DNA of 64,000 bases from Scilla litardierei (GCA_030789695.1 CM061133.1:99715128-99779127); one strand, 5' to 3'; positions 11,825 to 23,399 are shown, counted from the first letter of the stretch. The notes: generated by a model from the letters alone, not told the origin. Numbers and translations: made by a program.

Positions 11825-13330
11825 TCACGTGTCAGGGAACAAAAGTGGGTAGCGCTCACGCATCTCATCTTCCCTCTCCCAAGTAGACTCTCCAGGCGAG
11901 CCGTGTCGCCACATCACCCTTACAAGATTTACGGTCTTGTTCCGAAGTGACTTCTGACGCCTGTCCAAAATCTGAACTGGTAGCTGGTCATACGTCAGAT
12001 CAGGGCGAACGGTAATCTCTGAGAAATCCACATCGTGAGACGGATCGCTAATGTAACGACGAAGCTGCGACACATGGAAGACGTCGTGAACTCCAACCAA
12101 AGATGGCGGCAAGGCTAAGCGGTAGGCTACCTCGCCAACCCTCTCCAGAACATCAAACGGTCCAATGTATCTCGGGCTCAGCTTCCCACGCTTCCCAAAG
12201 CGAATCACTCCTCGATTCGGGGAAATCTTCAGAAACACGTGGTCACCAGGCTGAAACTCCAACGGACGCCGTTTCGCATCAGCCCAATGCTTAAAACGGT
12301 CCCGAGCAATCCTCAGCCGCTCCCGAATGTTTCTGACAACATCCACAGCCTCCACGATCATCTCAGGTCCCAACAGTTCCCGATCTCCAACGTCATCCCA
12401 ACTCAGTGGCGATCGACATTTCCTCCCGTATAGCGCAGCGAATGGTGCCATGCCAATACTCGCCTGGAAGCTGTTATTATAGGAGAATTCCACTAGGTGT
12501 AGATGGTCCTCCCACGAACCCTTAAAATCCAACATACACGCCCTCAGCATTCCTCCAAGATCTGAATCGTCCTCTCGGACTGGCCATCCGTCTGCGGATG
12601 GTACACCGTGCTGAAATTCAGACTCGTACCCAAACTCTTCTACAGACTCTGCCAGAACTGAGACATGAATCTCGTGTCTCTGTCCGACACGATACTCACA
12701 GGGACTCCGTGCAGTCGAACGATCTCCTGCATAAAAACGTTACATCACTAACTATTCTAGGAAAAGAAATAAGAATGGAGAGTAAAAGAATTTACCTCCA
12801 TATATCTCCTAGCCAGTGCCTCAGTGGATTGTCCTACTCAGAACGGAATAAAGTGCGCGGATTTGGTCAATCGGTCTACGATCACCCAAATCGTGTCATT
12901 CTGCTTCAGACTCCGAGGTAGTCCAGTCACGAAGTCCATAGTGATGTGTTACCACTTCCACTCCGGAATCGAAAGCGGTTGTAGCAACCCTGTCGTACGC
13001 TGATGCTCCGCTTTCACCTGCTGGCAAACCAAGCACTTGGCCACGCTCCGAGCCACGCTCCTCTTCATCCCATGCCACCAGAAATTCAAACGAAGATCCT
13101 TGTACATCTTGGTCCCACCAGGATGCACAGAGTACGGCAAACTGTGTGCCTCCACCAACAGCTCCTCTCTAATATCTCCCGCAGGCACACACAACCTGGC
13201 TCCAAACCTCAGCGAGCCATCCTCGTGAATCACAAAATCAGTCCGCAGACCCGCTTCCACCATCTCTCGAATCTTTACCAACTTCGGGTCACCACTCTGC
13301 CCAGCCTTGATCCGACCCACAATCATCGAC
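11825..13330 (-). pseudogene. Gypsy A integrase with chromodomain-like C-terminus (broken)
   Basis: Reading the minus strand, the zinc-binding HHCC region (HPGGTKMYKDL, KCLVCQQVKAEH) is followed by the core with [21 protein letters not shown] and the downstream half (VEFSYNNSFQASIG, LYGRKCRSP). The C-terminal module has KLSPRYIGPF, DVFHVSQLRRY, PVQILDRR and VMWRHGSPGESTWE, typical of chromovirus integrase plus chromodomain-like tail. Faults seen: a TAA near 12,950 in place of Gln after PEWKW, and a one-base loss near 12,550 (GGAATGCTGAGG). A 69-nt stretch at 12,727-12,795 with in-frame stops has splice-site-like ends and is annotated separately. Confidence 0.88.
12727..12795 (-). other. Candidate spliceosomal intron in gypsy A integrase
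   Basis: On the minus strand the interruption starts GTAAAT and ends TTTATGCAG, between codons for ...YME and EIVRLHG (phase 0). It contains three in-frame stops and is T-rich. Removing it gives the conserved Tyr-x-Glu-Glu-Ile-Val-Arg-Leu-His-Gly segment of chromovirus integrase. Gypsy B has a 71-nt interruption at the same codon with the same kind of ends, which supports a shared intron and not two independent insertions. Confidence 0.72.
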
Positions 13331-13335
13331 TGTAT

Positions 13336-14655
13336 CTACATACACATCAACGAAGAAGTCTCTCCAGGCAGAACCACTTCAACTCCAGACTCGCAAAAAT
13401 CCTGCTGCAATCTCCACTGCGAAGTTAGCAACATCACCGCCGAAAGCCTACTCAACGCATCAGGAACCACATTCACTTTTCCCGGGTGATACTGCAACTC
13501 GATCTCATAGTCCGCCATGAGCTCCAACCACCGACGCTGTCGCATGTTGAGCTCCTTCTGCGTGAAAATGTACTTCAAGCTTTTGTGATCGGTGAAAATC
13601 TTCACTTTCTCACTCAACAAGAAGTGCCTCCAAATCTTCAGCGCAAACACAACATCAGCCAGCTCCAAATCGTGTGTCGGCTAATTCTTCTCATGAGCCT
13701 TAAGCTGACGAGAAGCATACGCGACCACGTGCACATGCTGATGCAACACACATCCAAGACCTTTTCCAGAAGCATCGCAAAAGATCTCGAATCCTCCACT
13801 CCGGTTGGGCACAGCAAGAACAGGGGCAGACGTCAACCGCTCCTTTAGAACACCAAAAGCTTCCTCACAACCAACGGACCAATCAAAAGATACATCCTTC
13901 CGCGTTAGCCTGGTCATCGGCTTGGCAATACGGGAGAAATCCTTGATGAATCGTCGGTAATAACCTACAAGTCCAAGGAAACTCCGGATCTCAGACGCTG
14001 ACTGCGGAACATGCCATTCTCTGATAGCCCGAATCTTCTCAGGATCCACCGAAATCCCATCACCAGTCACCACATGCCCAAGAAAAGCCACTCTATCCAG
14101 CCAGAACTCGCACTTCGAATACTTGGCATACAACTGATGCCTCCTCAGAATTTCCAATACTGTCCTCAAGTGCGACGCATGCTCTTCCTCTGACTTAGAA
14201 TAGATCAGAATGTCGTCAATGAAAATAACGACAAACTTATCTAGATAGTCATAGAAGATCAAGTTCATCAGGTTCATAAATACTGCGGGCGCATTGGTCA
14301 CACCAAAAGGCATAACCACGAACTCGTAGTAACCATACTTCGTCCTGAAAGCTGTCTTCGGAATATCCTCTTTCCTCACCTTCAGCTGGTGATATCCACT
14401 CCTCAGGTCCAATTTGGAGAATACCCTCGATCCTCCCAACTGATCAAAGATATCATCGATCCGTGGCAATGGGTACTTATTCTTCACAGTCACCGCATTC
14501 AGCCCTCGATAATCCACGCACATGCGACGCGAACCGTCCTTCTTCTTCACCAGCAGGACCGGTGCTCCCCACGGAGACACACTGGGATTAATGTAACCCT
14601 TCTGCAAGAGCTCGTCCAGCTGCTTCCGCAACTCCTCCAATTCCGCTGGAGCCAT
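13336..14655 (-). pseudogene. Gypsy A reverse transcriptase-RNase H (one nonsense codon)
   Basis: RT starts at [10 protein letters not shown] and contains [27 protein letters not shown], the [10 protein letters not shown] box and the catalytic [11 protein letters not shown]. RNase H follows with [15 protein letters not shown] and [12 protein letters not shown], ending at [10 protein letters not shown] single TAG at about 13,681 replaces the Tyr present at the same place in gypsy B (HEKNYPTH there). Otherwise the two domains are open for about 440 codons. The FIDD box is intact. Confidence 0.9.
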
Positions 14656-15214
14656 ACGATAAGGTGCCTTTGAAATGGGCTGTGCTCCCGGAATCAGATC
14701 AATAGAGAATCCAGAGCTCGATCGGGCGGCAGAACAGACATCTCCTCGAGGAAGACGTCATCAAATTCACACACCACAGCAGGCCTACCCTGCTCCATCA
14801 GCATAGCCACAGCCTCCACCGGCTTGGCCCGAAACTTGACCGGACCAAGCGAACTGCTACCACGGCTGAACTCAAACACTGGATGTCCGGGAATCTCGAA
14901 CACCACCTTCTTCCTCCGACAGTCGATCATAGCATAGAAGCTCGCAAGCCAATCCATCCCAAGCACTGCATCGTAATTGATGATGTCGTGGACAATAAAG
15001 TCAGCATACAGCTCGTGTCCACAGACCACCAACGGGCAAGAATTGCACCCACGATGCACCGAAATCACGCCATTCCCTGTGATGATTTTCCAACTCTGGG
15101 GAAGAGAGGAAGTTGACAAGGAATGCCTCTCCACGAAGCTCCGAGAAATGATGCACATGGATGCACCAGAGTCAAAGAGAACTCGTGCAGGAAAAGCGCA
15201 GACCAAAATCATAC
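14656..15214 (-). pseudogene. Gypsy A protease exon
   Basis: The open segment has the aspartic protease motif VLFDSGASMCIIS, the second conserved part DAVLGMDWLASF, and ends near LPPDRAL before RT. Its true 5' edge is probably the acceptor site at 15,214, because the residues encoded upstream of GMILVC come from the intervening sequence. A one-base loss at about 14,700 shifts the frame between LPPDRAL and the RT start. Confidence 0.82.
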
Positions 15215-15325
15215 CTAACAGACAGTCTAACAATCAAATTCTATTCTAGCAATCAAACATATGCAAACACTAACATATCTAACAACCAAACTAACTGAGA
15301 AAGGAACAGTTAGATAGAAAGTTAC
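15215..15325 (-). other. Candidate intron at the gag/protease junction of gypsy A
   Basis: The minus strand has GCAG|GTAACTTTC at the left edge of the interruption and CTGTTAG|GTATG at its right edge, 111 nt in length, T-rich, with in-frame stops. Joining the flanks gives ...DEVIAG-MILV..., in phase 1, which restores a continuous gag-protease reading frame. Gypsy B has a 110-nt interruption at the same codon. Confidence 0.7.
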
Positions 15326-16454
15326 CTGCGATAACCTCATCCAGCGTCTCGGTCTCAGCAGCAGTCATCAGAAACACCTGTCGCCTCGGCTGATCAGCCT
15401 GCTGAAAAGCCTGCCTATGAGGAACGAGAGGCGCTCCACGTCCAGCAGGAACAGGTGCCCTCTGCTGCAACGGCTGTGCTGTAACAGGTGCCCTCCACAG
15501 CTGCTTCGACTTCGGACAGTCCTTCATGGTATGCGCAGGATCTCCACAAACCAGACACTGCCCCAGCATCTTCCGGCACTGCTCCTTGACATGCCCAGTC
15601 TTGCTACAGAAATTGCAAGTCTTCAAAATAGGAGGTCCTCCGGGCCTCTTGAACTGCACAGCCTGGTTGGGCCCATGCCCCGGTCTCACCACTACTCTGG
15701 CCTGCTCCATCGGCCTCTTCCCAGTGCCAGAAAACTATCCCCTCTTCTGATTCACAATCCTCTCCTGCCTGTTTACCGCTATCAGAACCTTCTGGTAAGT
15801 CTCCGCATCAGAAGAAGTGACATAACTCTGCAGATCCAATGAAAGCCCCTGCAGAAACCTCTGGGCTCTCTCCTCAGCATCCTGCACCATCTTCGGTGCA
15901 AAACGACTCAGCCTCGTAAATTCCTGGTGGTACTGGTCCACCGTCAAATTCCCTTGCTTTAGATCAATGAAGCGATGAGCCATTTCCCTCCTGGCGGCCT
16001 TAGGAAAATATTCCTCATCAAACCTGGACTTGAAGGTAGCCCAAGTAATAGGCTCCTCCAACAACTCCTCGGCATCCCACCAGTTCCTCGCGTTGTCCTT
16101 CAGCTGTCGCTTCGCCAGATCAACCCATCCAGTCGGGTCGACCTTCGACATCTTCAGATTGTCTTACATGTTCCTGGTCCATTCATCTGCAGCCAGGGGT
16201 CCTTCGGTCTTGTCAAAGTAAGCGGGACCCAGCTCCCAAAATTGCTTCGCTCCGGGCTCGAAGCGAGGGGCAGCCTGAACAACCGGCGCTGCACGAGCAG
16301 GCGGAACATTCCAGACAGTCTGCAGATTTCCTTGCTGCACCTGCATCATCTGATGCATCATCCTCATCATCTCTCCGGTAGTGGGCTCTCGGTCCGGCTC
16401 CTGGTCGCGAGGGGCCACACCACCACCAGCACGGGTATTCCGTCTCCCAGCCAT
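15326..16454 (-). pseudogene. Gypsy A gag
   Basis: The start MAGRRNTRAGGG at 16,454 begins a gag with the retrotransposon gag domain (AKRQLKDNARNWW, FKSRFDEEYFP, FIDLKQGNLTVDQY, LSRFAPKM). Two zinc knuckles follow: CNFCSKTGHVKEQC and CLVCGDPAHTMKDC. A TAA at about 16,163 and a stop with a short break near 15,711-15,735 interrupt it. The last codons (DEVIAG) abut the candidate intron. The protein would form particles and bind the RNA genome. Confidence 0.87.
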
Positions 16455-16604
16455 CTATTGACACAGGAAAACGAAGCAAATCAGACTCTTAGCCTAAGGC
16501 ACGGTGTTGAATTTTTGTTAATTGGACCTTCTATAATTCTTATTGTTACTTCGATTAAGTCACAGTTACAGAAAATTGGACCTGCATGGGCCACCAAAGA
16601 AACC

Positions 16605-18996
16605 TGTCACGCCCCGCTTCCCAAAAACATTGAGGCGAAGCGTGAGAAGGTCCGCACGGACTTGAAGCTGCAAAGCCGCAAGTCCGATAAGCGTCAAATA
16701 AAACGAAGTAGCAGGTCCCTGTAATATGACTCAGAACAACAATAACAATAATAGGAAAAGAGAGACAGTAATATAACATTATTCCAACTCATTGTCCAAC
16801 AAAAAGTCTAACAACTAGAAATGCCACCAGGCAACAAAAGAGTCATAAAGTACAAGGCCTAGCATGGCCAAAAGAAACTAACAAAACGGTGCTACTCACC
16901 GACAACCACAGCTAACAAGGAAAAGTACGGAGGATCTCTAAGATTGATCACCGGTATCTTCGTACTCCACGTCACCAACAGGTTCGGGCATGAGCTCCAC
17001 GTACTCGTCACCATCCGCAACAGTCTCTGGCTCAACAACTAACATGTGTCACCCAAAGAGAAGGGGCACATGTCAGCAAGTCTAAAAAGACTTGTGCAAG
17101 GAAACTATAAAAGGAAACAACCTAGCAGTTCTAAAGTAAAGTATGACATGATATAGCATGGTAAATGACATGGCAAGGCAAGTAAACAAATCAGGACAAG
17201 TACTGGAATTGTAATCACGTCGTGCAGAGAGATTCCGCCCTTTGGTTAGAGTGGCTGTACGGGCCAACTCCTACGCTTAAGTGATCGTTTATCCCTACCC
17301 CTCCACGTGTGTCGAGCCAGGGCATTACCCCCGAACACGGAATGCTCGCTTCTGGATCACGAACCAGGAAGTGTTTTTAACATGGATGGCGTAGGGTTAT
17401 GCCCGCATAATGGGTGCCTAGCCGGTAACACGGAAACATGGATTTGGTACATGTAGTGTAGCGTGTGCTACGATGAAAGTTTAACTAGGATGACATGTGA
17501 GATGCAATGCATGGCAGTTGACAATTCAAATGCGTACAGTTAAGGAATTTAAACATGGCAGATATCTATGCATGAATGATATGGCAAGGTGTCGGATCTA
17601 GCTTCGTTTTCAAGCTAGATCTCAAAGTTGCGCCTAGATCGCTATCATTTCACGATCTAGTCTCTTTCACGCTAGTACAAGGAATCGGCCTAAAAACATG
17701 GCCCTAAGAAGTGTTGGCAAGTTTCACTTTCCTGGTACCGAATTTTTGATCGACATGAGTAATGAGAACGATGTCCTACGATAGATGAATTCGCTGTTTA
17801 TGGCAAAATAAAGATTAGACGGAAGTTCTAAATCGTTTTGCATTGAAATCCTATGTCTAATAATCCATTTTTAATTTAGGGTTTCTAGTTTACGGTGTGG
17901 GTTAATAGGGATTACGAGATTAGGATTACTAACCGTAGAGTAGCAGATGGAGAACCAAAACAGATCGTGTTTTGGCGACGAAGAACAATTCCGGGAGGCT
18001 TCGGCCGAAATACGAGATCTCGACGACCTAGATCGGTTATCGGCGCGAGATACGGCGAGCAAGAACCTCCAAAGATGAAAGAAATGATTTGGGGAAGGGT
18101 TAGGGATGATTTGTGAATGATCTTGGCTCAGAAATAATGAATGAAGATTGATAGAATCGACGGATTAAATAAAAATAAAATGACGGCTAGAAAATAGATC
18201 TAGGGTTTCGGGGTCAATTAGTCGGTCAAAGAAGAGTGGTTGACCGACTAGTTTAAGAACTAGTCGGTCGGTAGTCTAACGTAGACCGACTAAATGGCAA
18301 ACCGAGAATAGGTCTTGGTACAGGTCAACTAAATTAGTCGGTCAAAGCACAACTGGTGACCGATTAGTTTACGAACTAGTCGGTCGGTCGACCAACATTG
18401 ACCGACTAAAAGATCAACCCAAAAACTTTCGAAGAAAATCTGAACATAGAACTAGTCAGTTGAAGAGCAACTCTTAACCGACTAAAAAGAAAGATTATAC
18501 AAGAATTAGTCGGTTGAAGAACAACAGCTGACCGACTAGTTTGCAACCTAGTCGGTCGGAAATCGTTATTAGACCGACTAACGATAAACAGTAACTCTAC
18601 TGTTCAGTGATACTCAGAATTAGTCGGTCTGAGTACAATGCTTGACCGACTAGTTTAAGAACTAGTCGGTCGAAGGTTGAACTTAGACCGACTAACGACA
18701 AACAGTAACTCAGCTATTTTTAATACGTTGAACTAGTCGGTCCATGAAGGATTGCCGACCGACTAGATCTCATTCTAGTCGGTTGGTTCTCCTTCGTGAA
18801 CCAACTAAGATGCACCAGAAGTGCCGAAACGAAGCACGAAGCTTCGGGAAAGATTCTATGGCTTCTAGGATCGTTCTAACTCTAAAATTACGGCGTTAAT
18901 AAGCTGAAACGAGAGAATTCAATCGAGAAAACATACAAGGAGGAGAAATTCAATATTATTCATATAAAATATTCATTACAAACACCGGTCGTTACA
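16605..18996 (-). repeat. Gypsy A 5' LTR, intact
   Basis: It is 2,392 bp, TGTCACG to GTTACA on the plus strand. The adjoining internal sequence (GGACCTGCATGGGCCACCA, plus strand) is shared with gypsy B at the same place and ends in CCACCA-like bases 8-9 nt from the LTR, so it may hold the primer site, but I cannot name the tRNA. Confidence 0.92.
18217..18808 (-). repeat. Array of AGTCGGTC...GACCGACT hairpins in gypsy A LTR
   Basis: About eleven units follow one another, each with an AGTCGGT(C/T) arm, 12-16 variable bases, and the complementary arm. In some units the variable bases extend the stem (for example GTTGAAGAG...CTCTTAAC). The last unit changes both arms together (GGTTGGTTC ... GAACCAAC). 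The other LTR has the same array at 8,046-8,366 and 11,316-11,590, split by the solo LTR. Confidence 0.8.
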
Positions 18997-20688
18997 CAAA
19001 TAGTGCGAAATAGAAAAACAACCCAAAATGAAACACATACAAACGCAGAGATGTTTCAAGGGTTCGGATTACCCAAGTCAACTCCCAACTTGTTTCCAGT
19101 AATCCTACGTCCCTACCACCCGGATACCACCAGATACTCAAGTTAGAACCCTAACTTGAGGTTTCCTTAAAGCCACTTGTAGCAACCCTACAAGTGCAAT
19201 CGAATACAATCGATGTCCTTGACTCCCACAACCAGGGAGCAATCAAAACCACTCTCACAACCGAGAGCACAACTCAAATAACAAATGTTATGAAATAATG
19301 AAAAACAACACTTACAATCACCTATGCCTTGAAGTAGAACTTGAAGGTGGAGTGTGATGTGTGTTGAAGAACTCTCTTGAAAGAGAGGAGAAAGCCCTTT
19401 CTCTTGACTGCACCAATTATCTAGAAGATCACTCTTTGGTTCTAGGTTGGAGAGCAAGAGAACAAGATTTGGAAATACTTAGGGCTTTGGATTTGAGAGC
19501 TTTGATCTTTGGAAAGGAAAGCTTGAGAGATTTTGCAATGAATGAGTCACCTACCAATAGAACAGTAAAAGATCTATTTATAGTTTTCTCAAATCCACAA
19601 AACAGTTTAGGCAAAAACCCAATTGGAATCCGTGAGAAAAATCTCAACGGATAGAATCTGAACTCGCGACAGAGTCGACTGTTGAACAATCCACAGTCGA
19701 CTGTTGCACAGTCAGCAAGGGTAGGTGAGAATTCATAACGGTAACTTACCACGTGGACAGTCAACTGATGAAGCAAAGACAATCGACTATTAAACCAACA
19801 GGCGACTGTGATTTCTTCGACAGGCGACTGGCCGAGAGATGGGTAAGTTAGGCAAATACTGAAAATCTCACAAGTAACAGGACAGACGACTGATGCAAGG
19901 AATACAGTCGACTGTTAATCAGAACAGGCGACTGTAAATCCTTAAACAGACGACTGTCAACAGCATGAGAAATTTCCAGAGAGCTGAGTCAAAGAAATGA
20001 CTTATAGACAGACGACTGTTGCAGCATAGACAGTCGACTGATCCAGGAGACAATCGACTGTATATACAACATTAGTCAACTGGCCGAAAAAGTCAGATCA
20101 ATCAGAGTTTGGGCAAGGATAGACATGCGACTGATTTACAAAACACAGTCGACTCTCACTTGGACAGGCGCCTGTGAATCCTTCATCAGTAGCCTGTGCG
20201 AAATAATCAGAGAAGGCCCAAAACTATATTGTAATAGTCTGTGCATAACAGGTGACTGTAGAACAAAACACAGTCGACTGTTTTTTGAGGCAGGCGACTG
20301 TAAACTGTTCAGCAGTCGGCTGTTATAAACAATTCTAGCACAATCAATAAAGAAATGAATTGGGATCAAAGGACAATTGATCTAATGAAGTCCTATGACT
20401 GAATGTAGATGTGTGTGAGTGATGCATCAAAGTTCTACTTCAAGCTACATACTAGAAGAGATAAACGAAAAATTACATTGACGAATAATCTCTTCTTTTC
20501 ATCGTATGAGCTTGAAGTCTTCACGGAGCTTCAATCATAATCTACGATCATCCAATTCTTGTCATTTGCCTTCAATGAAGTTTATGAGTCATTCATTGCT
20601 AGTAGATCTTCATAAAGCTTAGGCAATGGATTAACTGTAAAATAGGGGATTAGTCACAAGTATTTATGTTTGCTCATCATTAACACCA
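18997..20688 (-). repeat. SIRE-like 5' LTR, main part
   Basis: This is the continuation of the LTR begun at 6,315. It starts with the second CAAAT copy and ends TTAACACCA at 20,688, giving TG...CA when read as an LTR of about 1.8 kb. Directly after it begins gag of the older plus-strand copia, so this is the outer border of the insertion. The other border lies outside the window, so the target duplication cannot be checked. Confidence 0.78.
19672..20331. repeat. Array of ACAGTCGACTGT-like palindromes
   Basis: About 25 degenerate copies of a 10-12 bp palindrome (CAGTCGACTG and variants CAGGCGACTG, CAGACGACTG, CAATCGACTG) lie at roughly 20-35 bp spacing in the LTR. Intervening sequence is not repeated. 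The array lies 360-1,020 bp from the U3 start. Confidence 0.8.
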
Positions 20689-20696
20689 AGTAGAAA

Positions 20697-21360
20697 GAAG
20701 TCCAATACTCAACAGAGCTGTGGAATACCATTGAGGACAGATATAAACATCAGAAAGATGTTAGACTCCCAAGAGCCCGTTATGAGTGGGAGAACATGAG
20801 ACTTCAGGACTTTAAGTCATATCTAAGTACAACTCTGCTCTGTTCAGTATCACATCACGCCTGAAGTTGCGTGATGAAGAAGTCTCAGAGGCTCGTATGC
20901 TGGAAAAGACTTACACGTCTTTCCATGAAAAAGATGTGATATTAATGCAGTAATACCGTGAACGAAAGTTGACTAAGCATTCTGAGCTACTATCATGTTT
21001 TACTAATGGCTGAACAGAATAGAGAGCTTCTACTTGCCACTCATAACATGCGCCCTCCAGGAATGGTCCCTCTTTCAGAAGCTCACAATGCATCTTCTTC
21101 CAAAAAGAAGAAAGACAATAAAAGGAAAGGAAAATTCCAGAAGGGGGAACCAAACAAAATGGCCAGAGGACAAGTCCACGAGCACAGAAATGAAGGGAGA
21201 CCGAAGTTCACATGGCGCAGAAACGACAATAACAGAAATCAAGCACCCCCATCTAGAAAGGATTGGGAAGACCAGTGCCATAATTGTGGCATGTAGACCA
21301 GTGCCATAATTGTGGCATGAAAGGACACTGGTCCAGAGTGTGCAGAACTCCGTGACACCT
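20697..21360 (+). pseudogene. Old copia gag remnant
   Basis: Broken frames together give the plant copia gag pattern: LWNTIEDRYKHQK, RARYEWENMRLQDFK, then LLMAEQNRELL and a Lys-rich tail. The zinc knuckle CHNCGMKGHWSRVC is present but damaged. A 26-bp tandem duplication (21,270-21,295 repeated at 21,296-21,321) doubles its first half and introduces a stop. Several further stops lie upstream. Confidence 0.78.
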
Positions 21361-21614
21361 CCAAGATTTGTATAAAGAGATCTTAACGAAGAAAGCCAAA
21401 ACAAATCTTGTGACCACTTACTCATATGCTCCAATCTAGTTTACAGCTCATAATTTCAAAAAAGACAACTTGTTTGATTAGCCTTTATCTTTGTTGAAAA
21501 AACATTGTCATTGAGAGCCATTTATGTTTTTCCATAACTATGCAGTATACTTCTGAATAAAGTAGTCATGTTTCTTTGAAATAAAATGTGCTTATATGAT
21601 TCATCCTTTACTAT

Positions 21615-23100
21615 ATGGACTGCTCTCATGGCTGCTTAGTAGACAGTGCATTAACATACACAATCCTTAAATATAAATGCTATTTTCATAGCATTATTCC
21701 ATATGATAGCCTAGTAAATACGATATCGGGACCATCAAACATAATTGAAGGATCAGAGAATGCAACACTGTTGCTCCTAAATGGTACACAAATAAAATAA
21801 AGGATGCATTATTCTCTCTGAATTCAAAAAGAAATTTATTAAGTTTCAAGGACATCCGTTTAAACGTGTTTCACTCAAACTTAGAAACTGCAAATATAAA
21901 CAAAAAAGAATATTTGTATGTAGCGTCTCAAGAAAAAGGAACTAAATCCATACTTGAGCGTTTTGAGAGCCTTTCATGAGACATATACCATACAAAGATT
22001 CGGAGAAAGTAAGCAAATTTGATGGAGCACCTGAAGTGTCCAATATCATCCAAGCTCCTACTTTGGCATGATAGACTTAGCCACACTGGATCGGTTATGA
22101 TGCACATCATCTTATCCCAATCTTAAGGGCATGACTTGAAGAACCAGAAGATTCTTCAGAAGGGTGAATTCCCTTGCATCCCTTGTTACAAGGGAAAACT
22201 AATTACAAGTCCATCTCCACTAAAAGTGGACAAAGAATCTCCAAGCATCCTCGAAAGAATACAAGGAGATATATGTGGACAAATCCACCCCCTAGTGGGC
22301 TTTTTCGATACTTTACGGTAATGATTGATGCATCCTCAAAATACTCGTATATGTGTCTACTATCGACCCGCAATCTAGCTTTTCCAAAGCTAATGGAACA
22401 AATAATAAAATTGCGGGCACATTTTTTCGGACAATCAAATAAAGAATATCCGCCTGGATAATGCTAGTGAAGGTCATTTCATGAATATTGCCTAGCAACT
22501 GGGATAAAAATTGAGCATATATGCCATATGTTCACACCCAAAATGGGTTGGCAGAGTCATTGATAAAAAGACTCCAATGGATTGCACATCCATTACTAAT
22601 GAAATCCCAGTTGTCGGTGACTACATGGGACATGCTATATTACATGCTGCTTCGTTAATAAAAAATCAGATCCTCTGGAGGTCAGAGTCTTTCTCCAATG
22701 CAACTTGCATATGGAATACCACCAAAAATCTCTCAGCTGAGAATTTTCTGTTGTGTAGTCTATATCCCAATAGCACCACCGCAGAGGATAAAAATGGATT
22801 CTCAACGTCGTCTAGTGATCCATGTAGGGTTTGACTCATCCTCAATAATAAGATACTTAGAACCCTAAATGGAAAACCTATTCAAGGCACGTCTTGAAGA
22901 TTGTGAATTTGATGAGACAACTTTTCCCAAATTATTCCCAAATACTGCAAAATCTGGAGCTACACAAATAAGCGATGTGAAGATGAGATCCAAAAGATCC
23001 TACATATTCAGAACATTGTTCACCAGTTACCGGATTCATTTACTGACAACCAAAAGATTTTCAAATCACACATCCTTGTTGCAAATACTCTAGCTAGGAT
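21615..23100 (+). pseudogene. Old copia protease-integrase remnant
   Basis: The protease motif CLVDSALTYTIL is followed by NTISGPSNIIEGS. Integrase begins with LLWHDRLSHTGS, CYKGKL and ERIQGDICG, and later has GHAILHAASLI and RLEDCEFDETTFPKLFP. The stretch is in at least five frame segments. The catalytic residues cannot all be located in one frame. Confidence 0.75.
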
Positions 23101-23399
23101 TGACATCCTTGAGAATGGATGCAATCCACCAACATCAGAAGTGGTTGTTCATCAACTTAAAAAGAGGCAGATAACCAGGTTCCAATGACAAAAATCCAAG
23201 AAAAAGAAAAACCCTTGGAGACCTTGTGACTATACCACCATAAAAAATGAGCTCATGTCCATACGCTCACCCCTCCCGGAATCCACTACAGAGAAAAAGC
23301 CGGGAGAAACTGAAATATCATTAAACTATCTACGTACATGAGATGTGTTGGAAAGAAACAATGCAATTTTCGACGATGACTTCGAGTTTCATATTTCCA

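Larger units (their letters stand above)
6415..18996 (-). mobile_element. Chromovirus Ty3/gypsy element A (Tekay/Del-like), nested in the SIRE LTR
   Basis: Two LTRs begin TGTCACGCCCCGCTTCC and end GGTCGTTACA on the plus strand. They enclose, on the minus strand, gag, protease, RT, RNase H and integrase with a chromodomain-like tail. The 5-bp target duplication CAAAT is exact (6,410-6,414 and 18,997-19,001). The 3' LTR holds a later solo-LTR insertion. The long LTR (about 2.4 kb) and the tail of integrase fit the Tekay/Del clade, but clade placement is inferred, not computed. Several stops and frameshifts make it non-functional. Two intron-like segments interrupt the coding frame. Confidence 0.92.
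1..20688 (-). mobile_element. SIRE-like Ty1/copia retrotransposon, interrupted, 3' end outside window
   Basis: Reading the minus strand, the order is 5' LTR, primer site, gag, His/Tyr-rich spacer, protease, integrase, reverse transcriptase, RNase H, which is the copia order (integrase before RT). A long gag, a Tyr/His-rich spacer and a 1.8-kb LTR suggest the SIRE/Maximus lineage. The 5' LTR ends at 6,315 next to a tRNA-iMet-type primer site and begins at 20,688; its middle is displaced by gypsy A. The 3' LTR is not in the window. A palindrome resembling the 5' LTR array lies at 12-25 but is too short to prove LTR identity. The coding frame has several stops, so the copy is dead. Bases 1-213 and 728-808 hold no recognisable gene. 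Confidence 0.85.

Noticed and set aside
15291..15330. Gag ending naturally at the TAG after NCSFLS in gypsy A
   Set aside because: Kept as a possible gag-only product, but the shared splice-like ends in A and B and the restored frame fit an intron better.
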